Source of the DNA: AP-15 sp963833745
Lineage (GTDB): Bacteria > Pseudomonadota > Alphaproteobacteria > ATCC43930 > CGMCC-115725
Assembly (NCBI GenBank): GCA_963833745.1
Contig: CAWHZD010000006.1
Span: forward strand, 434,001-498,000
Reading direction: 5' to 3'
DNA length: 64,000 nt
Under the pieces are notes generated by a model. The model was not told where the DNA came from and did no database searches. It worked only from the letters and a program-made list of their open reading frames with translations. A program made the position numbers and the translations under genes. Positions 16,367 to 23,977 of this stretch are shown here, in pieces (positions within the stretch are counted from its first letter, which is position 1; each line of letters begins with the position of its first letter).

Positions 16367-17131
16367 TCAGGTCTCGTCCCAGATTTTGTCGGTCAGCGGC
16401 AGGCCATTGATGTCGTCGCGGGTCAGCGGGCGGTCGGGAATGATGCCGGCCTGCTCGAGTAGCGAAGCAATCTGACGGGTGTGCTGGGTCGAGTGCCAGA
16501 CCGTGCGCTCGTACATCTCGTGCCGGCTGGTCTCACCGAAATAGGTCGGCACCGCACGCTCGAAATCCTGGCCCTTGACGCGCCGCCACCAGGCCGCGAC
16601 CCGCGCGCGCACGCCCTCGCCGAATTCCGCGATCGCCGCACTCGTGCGCATCTCGAGCGGCGGGCGCACCCCGAGCCGCTCGCGCGTGAGGGTCCCGCCT
16701 TCTTCCTCCATGTCGAGATAGGCGGTCGGGACCTGAAAGACGTGGTGCATCAGCATCCGCCACGAGCGCGGCCGGTTTGGCAATTGGGTCTCGAGCCGGT
16801 CGTCCGGCATCTGCCGCATCAGGCGGATTGCGGTTTCGAGCACGTGGTCCTGGCGCGCGTGCAGCGCGGCCGGCGACAGCGCCGGGCCGGTATTCTCGTC
16901 GAGGCCGAGAAACTCGACGACGTCGCGGATCACCTGGGCGAAGACGAATTTGTCGCCGCGCGAGACGACCGGGACCGAGCGCGCGCCGAGCCGGCGCAGC
17001 TCTTCGAGGCCGCCTTCATCCGCCAATACGTTGATCGATTCGAACTCGATCCCACGGACCGAGAGGTAATCCTTAACCCTGAGGCAGCTGGTTCAATGCG
17101 GCTGCCAGAACACCTTGATGGTTTCGCTCAT
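16367..17131 (-). CDS. Glutaredoxin-DinB fusion, probable selenoprotein (UGA at 17093-17095)
   Basis: Read from the ATG at 17131, the frame gives MSETIKVFWQPH, then TGA, then TSCLRVKDYL, and continues without another stop to 16367 (254 codons). Residues 1-80 are a glutaredoxin-like thioredoxin fold with the cis-Pro motif SVPVV near residue 54; the TGA takes the place of the first Cys of its CxxC redox motif (U-T-S-C). Residues 90-254 are a DinB-like four-helix domain with the metal-type His residues in LMHHVFQ, SRHEMYE and WHSTQHTRQI. A GAGGGTGGG ribosome site precedes the ATG. The simplest reading is selenocysteine insertion at the catalytic position. The alternative is a nonsense mutation, but the rest of the frame is undamaged. 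Translation from a TTG at 17026 would remove the redox motif and make little sense. Confidence 0.7.
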
Positions 17132-17444
17132 CCCACCCTCGCGATTGCGCTGTCGTGCCGCCGATGGTAAGGCGGGCTCGCCGGACCGGCAACCGATGAA
17201 TTGTCTTGAGTGCTTGCCGCAATGAGCTGAGCGGCGTCAAAGGTCCGCGCTGCCCACCTCACCCTCCCCGCCGCTCGCGCGACGGATCCCTCCCGCTGCC
17301 CCCGCAAGCGGGCGAAGAGGGCCAAGCGCGCGCCGGGACGCGTCGCGAAGCGGACCCGTGGGGGGTGTGACGAACGTTTTTGGGTGTGCTCCGTTGCAAT
17401 TCCTCCACTACGCTGCGCATGGCGCGGGCGCGGGAGGACCGGTG
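17132..17444. other. Divergent intergenic region
   Basis: About 310 bases between the divergent glutaredoxin-DinB and nitroreductase genes; both promoters must be here. The segment 17258-17325 carries low-complexity CCCTCCCGC and GCAAGCGGGCGAAGAGGG words of the kind seen in extragenic repeats, with a CCCGC/GCGGG hairpin. I see no convincing -35/-10 pair and no gene. Confidence 0.35.
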
Positions 17445-18134
17445 ATGGCGGAGATCGGGTTGTTCGAGGCGATCTATTCGGCGCGCTCGCTGCGCCGCCT
17501 CAAGTCCGATCCCGTCCCCGAGGAATTGATCACCCGGGTCCTCGACGCGGCAATCCGTGCGCCGTCCGCCGGCAACGCGCAGAACTGGGTGTTTGTCGTC
17601 GTCCGCGACGCCGAGCAGCGCCGCCGGCTGGGGCTGATCTACCGCAAGGCCTCGGACATCGCGGAGGCGGTCTACGCCGCCCGCGGCCGCCCAGCGCATC
17701 TTAGAGACCAACAATTTGCCCGCATGCTCCGGGGCGGCGCCTATCTCTGGGACCATTTGGGCGAGGCCCCGGTGCTGTTGATCCCGTGCCAACATCGTCC
17801 GGTGGTCCCGGTGCGCGAAGCGTTGCCTCCGGACATCGCCGCGCGTTACGAAAACGAGCTCGCCTACGCCAACCGCATCCGCGGCGCCAGCATCTACCCG
17901 GCGGTGCAGAACATCCTCCTCGCCTGCCGCGGCCTCGGTCTCGGCGCCGTGATCACCACCAACCACATCCGCTGCGAAAACGAGGTCAAGGCGGTGCTCG
18001 GCATCCCCGACGACGTCGACACCTTCGCGCTGATGCCGATCGGCTGGCCGCTCGACAATTTCGGGCCGTTGACCCGCCGACCGCTTGCCGAAGTCGTCCA
18101 CGCCGACCGCTGGGGAGCCGGCTGGCCCGGCTAA
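17445..18134 (+). CDS. Nitroreductase-family flavoprotein
   Basis: A 229-residue FMN-dependent oxidoreductase of the nitroreductase fold. The N-terminal SARSLRRLKSDPVPEELI with IRAPSAGNAQNWVFVVV is the FMN-binding signature, and the later LACRGLGLGAVITT and GIPDD are the conserved flavin-loop segments. Such proteins move hydride from NAD(P)H to nitro groups, quinones or other acceptors; BluB-like functions belong to a close branch. I start at 17445, preceded by GGGAGG. Its stop is one base from the stop of the convergent kinase gene. Confidence 0.82.
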   Translation: MAEIGLFEAIYSARSLRRLKSDPVPEELITRVLDAAIRAPSAGNAQNWVFVVVRDAEQRRRLGLIYRKASDIAEAVYAARGRPAHLRDQQFARMLRGGAYLWDHLGEAPVLLIPCQHRPVVPVREALPPDIAARYENELAYANRIRGASIYPAVQNILLACRGLGLGAVITTNHIRCENEVKAVLGIPDDVDTFALMPIGWPLDNFGPLTRRPLAEVVHADRWGAGWPG

Positions 18135-18135
18135 C

Positions 18136-19842
18136 TCAACGCACCAGCAACGACACCAGAAGGGCCAGCGCCAACAGAGCCGCCACACCTTGCCAGACCT
18201 GCAGCGGGGCGCGCTCGTACAGCGTACGCGGCCGCTGAATTGCGGTCGGGGCGCGCGCCGGTCCGGCCTCCATTTCGAGCGCGAACTCGGTCATGTCGTG
18301 AAAGCGCCTTGCAGGATCGGGGGCGATGGCGCGCGTCAAAGCCGCCTGAACCCAGGCCGGAAGATCCGGGCGCAACTCGGAAAAGTCCTTCGGCCGGTTG
18401 CGGCGCGGCCGGCTCGTGGCATCGGGATTGCCGTATGGGTATTCGCGCGTGAAGGCGCGGAACATCGTGACCCCCAGCGCGTAAATATCGGTGGCCTCGT
18501 CGCCGGCTTCGCCTTCGAGCATTTCGGGCGCCATGTAAGCCGCGGTGCCGGGAATGTTCTCCGGCGGAAACTCCTCCAGCCCGGGTACGCGAACCACGCC
18601 GAGGTCGATCAGCTTTAAGGATCCGCCGCCTTCGAGGATCACATTGTCCGGCTTGACGTCGCGATGAATAATGCCGACGCGATGCAGCGCCGCCACTGCC
18701 CGGGCCAACACGACCGTGATGTTTCTTCCTTCCTCCAGCCCCAGCGCCGGACTGCGCGACAGCCGCGTTTCCAGAAGCTCGCCCGCGTAGAGCGGCATGA
18801 CGGTGTAGAGGCAGCTCTGGCGTCCCGGCGGCAATTCGATGACGCGCCCCAGCCCGGGATTGTGCACCCGAGCACCAACCCATGCCTCGCGGACGAACGC
18901 TGCGTGGTAGGCTTCGACGCTGGCGACCTGGGGCTTGGGGAATTTCAAGGCGACGGTGCCGCCTTCTATTTCGTCTTCCGCGCCGAACAGCCGGCTGTAC
19001 CGGCCGTCGGAAATCAGGGCCTTGAGGACAAATCCGTCAATCGTTTGCCCGTCAACCGGCACCGGGACGATGGGCAGCCGCACGACGGCGGCGCTGATGT
19101 CAGCCGATCCCGCCGTGGGCAGCGCGACCACGTCCAGAACCAAAGCGGTGCAGTTGTCGGTGCTTCCGGACTGGAGCGCGGCCGTGACCAGCGCGCCCGC
19201 GGTATCCTCGGGCGCGGATCGGTCACGGAGGATTTCGGCGATGCTCTGTTCCGTCAGAAACCCGTGCACGCCGTCGCTGCACAATAGAAACCGGTCGTGC
19301 AACGCCACCGGCTGCGCGGCGTAGTCCAAGCGCACCTCCGCTTCCACTCCGAGCGCGCGGGTGAGCGCATGCGAGCGGCCGGTGCCGTCCTGGCGTACAT
19401 GGTCAATCGTCAGGCAAGTCAGCAGATCCCTACTCAACCGATAGGCACGCGTGTCCCCGACATGCAGCAGGTGGGCGACGCGGCCGCGCAACACCAGCGC
19501 CGTGAACGTGCAACCCATTCCGGCAAGCGCGGGGTCTTGACGACCCTGGGTATTGATCCAGCCGTTCAGCGCGCTGACGATCCTGGCGCCCGCTCGTTGC
19601 ACCTCCATCGTCTCAGGCAGGTCGCAAAATCCGTCGAGGAACCCGCGCACCGCGGTTTCGGCCGCGGTGCGCCCCCCCTTTGCGCCGCCGATTCCATCGG
19701 CGATTGCCGCGACCACCTCCTGCCGCGGTTCGGGTAATTCCGCACCGTACAGGGCGGCGGCGAAATCCTCATTGTCCTTGCGTGGCCCGGTCTTTGAGGC
19801 AAATCCGACGCGTGCCTGTACGCCGACCTCAACCATCGCCAT
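18136..19842 (-). CDS. PP2C phosphatase-Ser/Thr protein kinase fusion, membrane-anchored
   Basis: A 568-residue protein with two opposing activities. Residues about 5-240 are a PP2C-type metal phosphatase: RKDNEDF, ADGIGGAKGG, HVGDTRAY, SDGVHGFL and STDNC give the metal-binding aspartates. Residues about 270-520 are a eukaryotic-like kinase: ALKFPKPQ (ATP lysine), HRDVKPDN (catalytic loop), IDLGVVR in place of DFG, and GTAAYMAPE. The last 20 residues are a single hydrophobic helix, so both domains face the cytoplasm. I start at 19842; the longer frame to 19956 is poor protein. Related fusions are often found next to nitrate or ammonium genes, and the Amt operon begins 870 bases away. Confidence 0.88.
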   Translation of the reverse strand: MAMVEVGVQARVGFASKTGPRKDNEDFAAALYGAELPEPRQEVVAAIADGIGGAKGGRTAAETAVRGFLDGFCDLPETMEVQRAGARIVSALNGWINTQGRQDPALAGMGCTFTALVLRGRVAHLLHVGDTRAYRLSRDLLTCLTIDHVRQDGTGRSHALTRALGVEAEVRLDYAAQPVALHDRFLLCSDGVHGFLTEQSIAEILRDRSAPEDTAGALVTAALQSGSTDNCTALVLDVVALPTAGSADISAAVVRLPIVPVPVDGQTIDGFVLKALISDGRYSRLFGAEDEIEGGTVALKFPKPQVASVEAYHAAFVREAWVGARVHNPGLGRVIELPPGRQSCLYTVMPLYAGELLETRLSRSPALGLEEGRNITVVLARAVAALHRVGIIHRDVKPDNVILEGGGSLKLIDLGVVRVPGLEEFPPENIPGTAAYMAPEMLEGEAGDEATDIYALGVTMFRAFTREYPYGNPDATSRPRRNRPKDFSELRPDLPAWVQAALTRAIAPDPARRFHDMTEFALEMEAGPARAPTAIQRPRTLYERAPLQVWQGVAALLALALLVSLLVR

Positions 19843-20173
19843 GGCACCGCTTCCACCGGGCTGTCGCTCGCCTGGATCGTGACGCGGCACTGACGCAAGC
19901 CCGGCGCCGCGCTCGCGGCTTTCGGCCGTCACCGCGATTGCTCCAGACCCTGACAATCATGTCGAAAACAGCCCACGATGCTCCGCACGTTTGGCCAATT
20001 GATACTCCCCGGCTTTCTCAGAATTCATCAAATGGCGCTTTCGAAAGGGACCTATGAACGTAGCGGTTTGGATAGCCTAGAATTTCGGCATGTTATCGCC
20101 TAATAATGAGGCACATCGCTCGCTGAAACGCAGGCGCTCGACGAACCGGACCGCACCCACCTCCGCGCTCCGG
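19843..20173. other. Intergenic region upstream of the phosphatase-kinase gene
   Basis: About 330 bases between the kinase start and the end of the small exported protein gene, both on the minus strand. It is noticeably more AT-rich around 19960-20110 than its surroundings, as expected of a promoter region. No gene or clear motif is seen. Confidence 0.35.
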
Positions 20174-20560
20174 CTACTCCGGCCGACAGGTGTAATACAG
20201 GAAATAGCCGCCGGTGCTCGACGCGTTGCGGAATTGGAGCTTACCCGTGGCGCGTTCGAGGTCAAAGAATCCCTGCTTCGGGTCATGCCAGCTGATCAAC
20301 TTGTCGGTGATCGTTGCGGCAAGCGAATCGACGCGGCCACGATCGAGATCGACGACGATCGGCCAGCTTGCGCCACTCGCGGTGTTGGTGCAGCGCAGGT
20401 GAAGGGTTCCGGCCGCGGCCGCCGGGCCGTCACCGGTTGAGGCCAGCAACAAGGCACCCGCCGCGATGCCACGAACCATCCATCGCCGGCGGCGGTGATG
20501 CCCCGCGCCCGGGGCATGCGGCGTCGTCGCGGGCGGAAATTCAAGCGGATTGGACATCAT
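20174..20560 (-). CDS. Small exported hypothetical protein
   Basis: A 128-residue protein I do not recognise. After a charged arm with RRRR near residue 25 there is a hydrophobic stretch (GIAAGALLLAS) and an Ala-rich cleavage region, so it is probably exported. The mature part of about 80 residues has two cysteines placed near its ends (HLRC and YYTC), which could form a disulfide, and a DLERATGKLQF segment. I start at the double ATG at 20560. It is divergent from the ammonium transporter operon. Confidence 0.55.
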   Translation of the reverse strand: MMSNPLEFPPATTPHAPGAGHHRRRRWMVRGIAAGALLLASTGDGPAAAAGTLHLRCTNTASGASWPIVVDLDRGRVDSLAATITDKLISWHDPKQGFFDLERATGKLQFRNASSTGGYFLYYTCRPE

Positions 20561-20601
20561 CGAACGGGTGCCTCGTCCAGAACCGGTAACGGCTTTCAAT
20601 C

Positions 20602-20619
20602 TAGGCACGCTTCTTGCCT
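20602..20619 (+). promoter_or_regulatory. Sigma-54 (RpoN) promoter for the amt-glnK-glnA operon
   Basis: TAGGCACG-CTTC-TTGC at 20602-20617 matches the sigma-54 consensus TGGCACG-N4-TTGC in all but one base. The invariant GG (20604-20605) and GC (20616-20617) are exactly ten bases apart. It is 95 bases before the first Amt start codon, in the right direction. Sigma-54 promoters need an activator; NtrC is the expected one for ammonium transport genes, but I did not find a clear NtrC site. Confidence 0.8.
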
Positions 20620-20713
20620 CAAAGCCGTTCCGAGGGGGTGCGCTTCTCGCATTCGCCAGTGACGGGCTCGGTCTGAGCGCTTGAGTCCGACAACAACCGC
20701 AAGAGGCAAAGAG

Positions 20714-22051
20714 ATGTTAGTTCCATCGCCAAAATGGCTAGATACCGGTTCCAACGCCTGGCAAATGGCGGCCGCAACCTTTGTCGGCCTGCAAAGCGTG
20801 CCCGGCCTGGTTATCCTCTATGGAGGGATCGTCAAGCGGAAATGGGCCATCAACTCGGCTTTTATGGCGCTGTACGCCTTTGCCGCCGTGATGGTCGTGT
20901 GGGTGTTGTGGGCTTACAACATGTCCTTCGGCGATCAATTGTTTCCATTCTGGGGAACGCCAAAGCCGGCGCTCTCCCCCGCCTTCATGCTCGGGCAGGC
21001 GACTATTCCGGCCGCCGCGTCGGGTATGCCGGCATTGGCCTTTCCGATGGCGACGATGATGTTCTTCCAGTTCGTCTTCGCCGCGATCACCGTGATCATC
21101 CTTGCCGGCTCGCTGATCGGGCGAATGAGCTTTAAGGCGTGGATCATCTTTGTGCCGTTGTGGATGACGTTCGTCTACACGGTCGGCGCGTTCAGCATCT
21201 GGGGCGGCGGCTGGCTGGCTCAGCTCGGGGCTCTCGATTTCTCTGGCGGCTATGTGATCCATCTCGCCGCCGGCACCTCGGGCTTTGTCGCGGCGGCGGT
21301 GATCGGCCCGCGGATTCAGCAGGATCGCGACCATTTCCCGCCGAACAGCCTACTGATGGCGCTGGCCGGAGCCGGGATCCTGTGGCTCGGCTGGAACGGC
21401 TTCAACGGCGGCGACCCGTACTTCGCCAATGCCGATGCTTCGGCGGCCATCCTTAATACAAACTTGTGCACCTGCGTCGCGTTGCTGGTGTGGACGATGA
21501 TGGATTCGATGGCCTACGGCAAGCCGTCGGTGGTTGGCGCGATCAACGGCATGATCGCCGGCCTCGTCGGCATCACCCCGGCGGCGGGCTATGTCAGCGG
21601 CTGGGGCGCCATTATCATCGGCATTTGCGCCGGCATCATTCCCTGGTTCTTCATGAACAAGGTGCAGACCTCGGCGTTGTTCAAGAGAGTCGACGATACC
21701 CTGAGCGTCCTGTCGACCCATGGCGTCGCCGGGTTGATGGGCGGTCTGTTGACCGGTATCCTCGCCAACCCGGACATGATCGAATACATCGGAACCGAGA
21801 AGGACGCGCCGGGCGTGAGCGGAACCGGCTGGTTCTACGGCAGCTTCCATCAGTTCATGCTGCAGGTCTATGCAGCGGCCTTTATCATCGTCTTCAACGT
21901 CGTCGCCACCTTCGTCATCCTCAAGGTGATCTCGATCTTCGTGGCCTTGCGGATGGACGAGGCGACCTTGCGCGTCGGCGACGATGCGGTCCATGGCGAG
22001 ACGGCCTACAACTTCGGTGACGAAGACGAAATACCCGCCGTCGCCGAATAG
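20714..22051 (+). CDS. amtB: Ammonium transporter, Amt family (first)
   Basis: A 445-residue Amt/MEP channel with about eleven transmembrane helices. The pore elements are visible: LVILYGGIVKRKW early, the DFSGGYVIHLAAGTSG stretch near the middle, WLGWNGFNGG, and THGVAGLMGGLLTG with the second pore His. It lacks a cleavable signal peptide. The ATG at 20714 has AAGAGG seven bases upstream. It moves ammonium across the inner membrane and is normally gated by GlnK, which is encoded two genes downstream. The sequence is quite different from the second Amt, so they are not a recent duplication. Confidence 0.92.
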   Translation: MLVPSPKWLDTGSNAWQMAAATFVGLQSVPGLVILYGGIVKRKWAINSAFMALYAFAAVMVVWVLWAYNMSFGDQLFPFWGTPKPALSPAFMLGQATIPAAASGMPALAFPMATMMFFQFVFAAITVIILAGSLIGRMSFKAWIIFVPLWMTFVYTVGAFSIWGGGWLAQLGALDFSGGYVIHLAAGTSGFVAAAVIGPRIQQDRDHFPPNSLLMALAGAGILWLGWNGFNGGDPYFANADASAAILNTNLCTCVALLVWTMMDSMAYGKPSVVGAINGMIAGLVGITPAAGYVSGWGAIIIGICAGIIPWFFMNKVQTSALFKRVDDTLSVLSTHGVAGLMGGLLTGILANPDMIEYIGTEKDAPGVSGTGWFYGSFHQFMLQVYAAAFIIVFNVVATFVILKVISIFVALRMDEATLRVGDDAVHGETAYNFGDEDEIPAVAE

Positions 22052-22081
22052 ACCGCGGCATTCACTCCTGGCGATGCGAAG

Positions 22082-22104
22082 GGGCCGGTCGCAACGACCG
22101 GCCC
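22082..22104. terminator. Strong hairpin between the two amt genes
   Basis: GGGCCGGTCG at 22082-22091 and CGACCGGCCC at 22095-22104 form a perfect ten-pair stem with a CAA loop. It lies between the two amt genes. There is no T run, so it could reduce read-through or protect upstream mRNA rather than end all transcription. Confidence 0.5.
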
Positions 22105-22206
22105 TACCGCGTCGGGTGCGTTCCGGCGAAGCTCTGACCGGGGTTTTTGTCGGACAAGCCGCATCACGCCGCAAGCGACAACCGGCTCCACCGCGACTGA
22201 AGAGGG

Positions 22207-23544
22207 ATGAGGCCATTGTATCGTTATGGGCGACTGGCACTTGTTGCTGCCTTGCTGGTGTCGCTGGCCTCCGCTTCGGCGCTGGCACAGACGCTCGGCG
22301 CGGCAGCCGCGGCCGCTCCTCCCAAGCTGGACAGCGGCGACACCGCATGGATGCTGACCTCGACCGCCCTCGTGTTGATGATGACCATTCCCGGTCTGGC
22401 CCTCTTTTATGGCGGCATGGTCCGCAAAATGAACGTGCTGGCGACGGTCATGCAGAGTTTCGCCGTGACTTGTCTTGTCACGGTGTTGTGGACGGTGCTC
22501 GGCTACAGCTTCGCCTTTACCACCGGCTCTCCGTTTCTCGGCGGCCTGAGCCGGTTTCTGCTGCTCGGCATGACCATGGATACGGTCAATGATCTGGCAA
22601 AGACCATCCCCAAATCGGTCTACATGTGCTTCCAGATGACCTTTGCGATTATCACCCCGGCGCTGATCTGCGGGGCCATCGCCGACCGGATGAAGTTCTC
22701 GGCGCTATTATGGTTCATCGGGCTGTGGAGCCTGTGCGTATACGCGCCGATCGCGCATTGGGTGTGGGGCGCCGACGGCTTTCTGAACAATGCCGGCGTT
22801 CTCGACTTCGCCGGCGGGACGGTGGTGCACGTCAACTCCGGGGTCGCCGGCCTGATGGCGGCGTTGGTGATCGGCAGGCGGCGGGGCTATGGCACCGAGC
22901 CGATGGCGCCGCACAATCTGGTCCTCAGCGTCATCGGCGCCTCGCTGCTGTGGGTCGGGTGGTTCGGGTTCAACGCCGGCTCGGCGGCCGCGGCCAACGC
23001 CAGCGCCGGCATGGCGATGGCGGTAACCCAGATCGCCACCGCGACTGCTGCGCTTTCCTGGATGTTCGCCGAATGGACCTTCAAGGGTAAGCCGAGCGTG
23101 CTCGGCATTGTCTCCGGTGCGGTCGCGGGGCTCGTCGCGATTACCCCGGCCTCCGGATTTGTCGATCCCCGCGGCGCCCTGGTCATCGGCGTCGCGGTTG
23201 GCGTCATTTGCTACTGGAGCACCAGCAGTCTCAAGCACGTGCTGGGCTATGACGACAGCCCCGATGCCTTTGGCGTACATGGCATCGGCGGTGCCGTTGG
23301 GGCGATCCTGACCGGCGTGTTCGCCGTCGCCTGGGTCGGCGGCACCGGCAAGAGCGGTCTGATCGACGGCAACCCGCATCAGGTTGTCACCCAGCTCTAC
23401 GGTGTCGTCGTCACCGTGGTCTATGATGCGGTCGTGTCGCTGATCCTGTTGAAGCTCGTCGATCTGACGATCGGCTTGCGCGTCGACGGCGATGTCGAAC
23501 GCGAGGGTCTCGACCTGGCGATCCACGGCGAGGCGGTCCAGTGA
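22207..23544 (+). CDS. amtB: Ammonium transporter, Amt family (second)
   Basis: A 445-residue Amt channel with an N-terminal signal peptide ending near ALAQ, like E. coli AmtB precursors. Pore signatures are PGLALFYGGMVR, DFAGGTVVHVNSGVAGL (first pore His), WVGWFGFNAGS and FGVHGIGGAVGAILTG (second pore His). The ribosome site AGAGGG abuts the ATG at 22207, so the TTG at 22216 is a possible real start. It is followed after 37 bases by the P-II gene, the classic amtB-glnK partnership. Confidence 0.92.
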   Translation: MRPLYRYGRLALVAALLVSLASASALAQTLGAAAAAAPPKLDSGDTAWMLTSTALVLMMTIPGLALFYGGMVRKMNVLATVMQSFAVTCLVTVLWTVLGYSFAFTTGSPFLGGLSRFLLLGMTMDTVNDLAKTIPKSVYMCFQMTFAIITPALICGAIADRMKFSALLWFIGLWSLCVYAPIAHWVWGADGFLNNAGVLDFAGGTVVHVNSGVAGLMAALVIGRRRGYGTEPMAPHNLVLSVIGASLLWVGWFGFNAGSAAAANASAGMAMAVTQIATATAALSWMFAEWTFKGKPSVLGIVSGAVAGLVAITPASGFVDPRGALVIGVAVGVICYWSTSSLKHVLGYDDSPDAFGVHGIGGAVGAILTGVFAVAWVGGTGKSGLIDGNPHQVVTQLYGVVVTVVYDAVVSLILLKLVDLTIGLRVDGDVEREGLDLAIHGEAVQ

Positions 23545-23581
23545 GCGGCGCCTGCGCGACCGAACAGGAGATGGTGAGGTC

Positions 23582-23920
23582 ATGAAAAAGATCGAAGCAA
23601 TCATCAAGCCGTTCAAGCTCGACGAGGTCAAAGACGCCTTGCACGAGGTCGGCGTCACCGGCATGACGGTCAGCGAGGTCAAAGGCTTTGGGCGCCAGAA
23701 GGGGCACACCGAGGTCTACCGCGGGGCGGAGTACGTCATCGACTTCCTGCCCAAGATCAAAATCGAAGTGGTGCTCGACGACGCCATCGTCGAGCGTGCG
23801 GTGCACGCGATCCAGGATGCCGCGCGCACCGACAAGATCGGCGACGGCAAGATCTTTGTGCTACCCGTCGAGCAGGCGATCCGCATCCGTACCGGGGAGC
23901 AGGGGCCGGACGCGGTCTGA
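23582..23920 (+). CDS. glnK: Nitrogen regulatory P-II protein
   Basis: A 112-residue P-II signal protein. The opening MKKIEAIIKPFKLDEVK, the T-loop with TEVYRGAEY (Tyr51 is the uridylylation site) and the GDGKIFV ATP/2-oxoglutarate loop are all present. It senses 2-oxoglutarate, ATP/ADP and glutamine, and blocks Amt channels or regulates glutamine synthetase adenylylation. Between amtB and glnA it could be called glnK or glnB; sequence alone does not separate them here. Confidence 0.92.
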   Translation: MKKIEAIIKPFKLDEVKDALHEVGVTGMTVSEVKGFGRQKGHTEVYRGAEYVIDFLPKIKIEVVLDDAIVERAVHAIQDAARTDKIGDGKIFVLPVEQAIRIRTGEQGPDAV

Positions 23921-23977
23921 GCCGGCGCCATCCCTTACCCACCCTTTTCAACCACACCCACCCAAAGGAACCCAGAG

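Noticed and set aside
17360..17444. 29-residue N-terminal extension of the nitroreductase
   Set aside because: The ATG at 17445 has a good GGGAGG site and the flavoprotein homology starts right after it.
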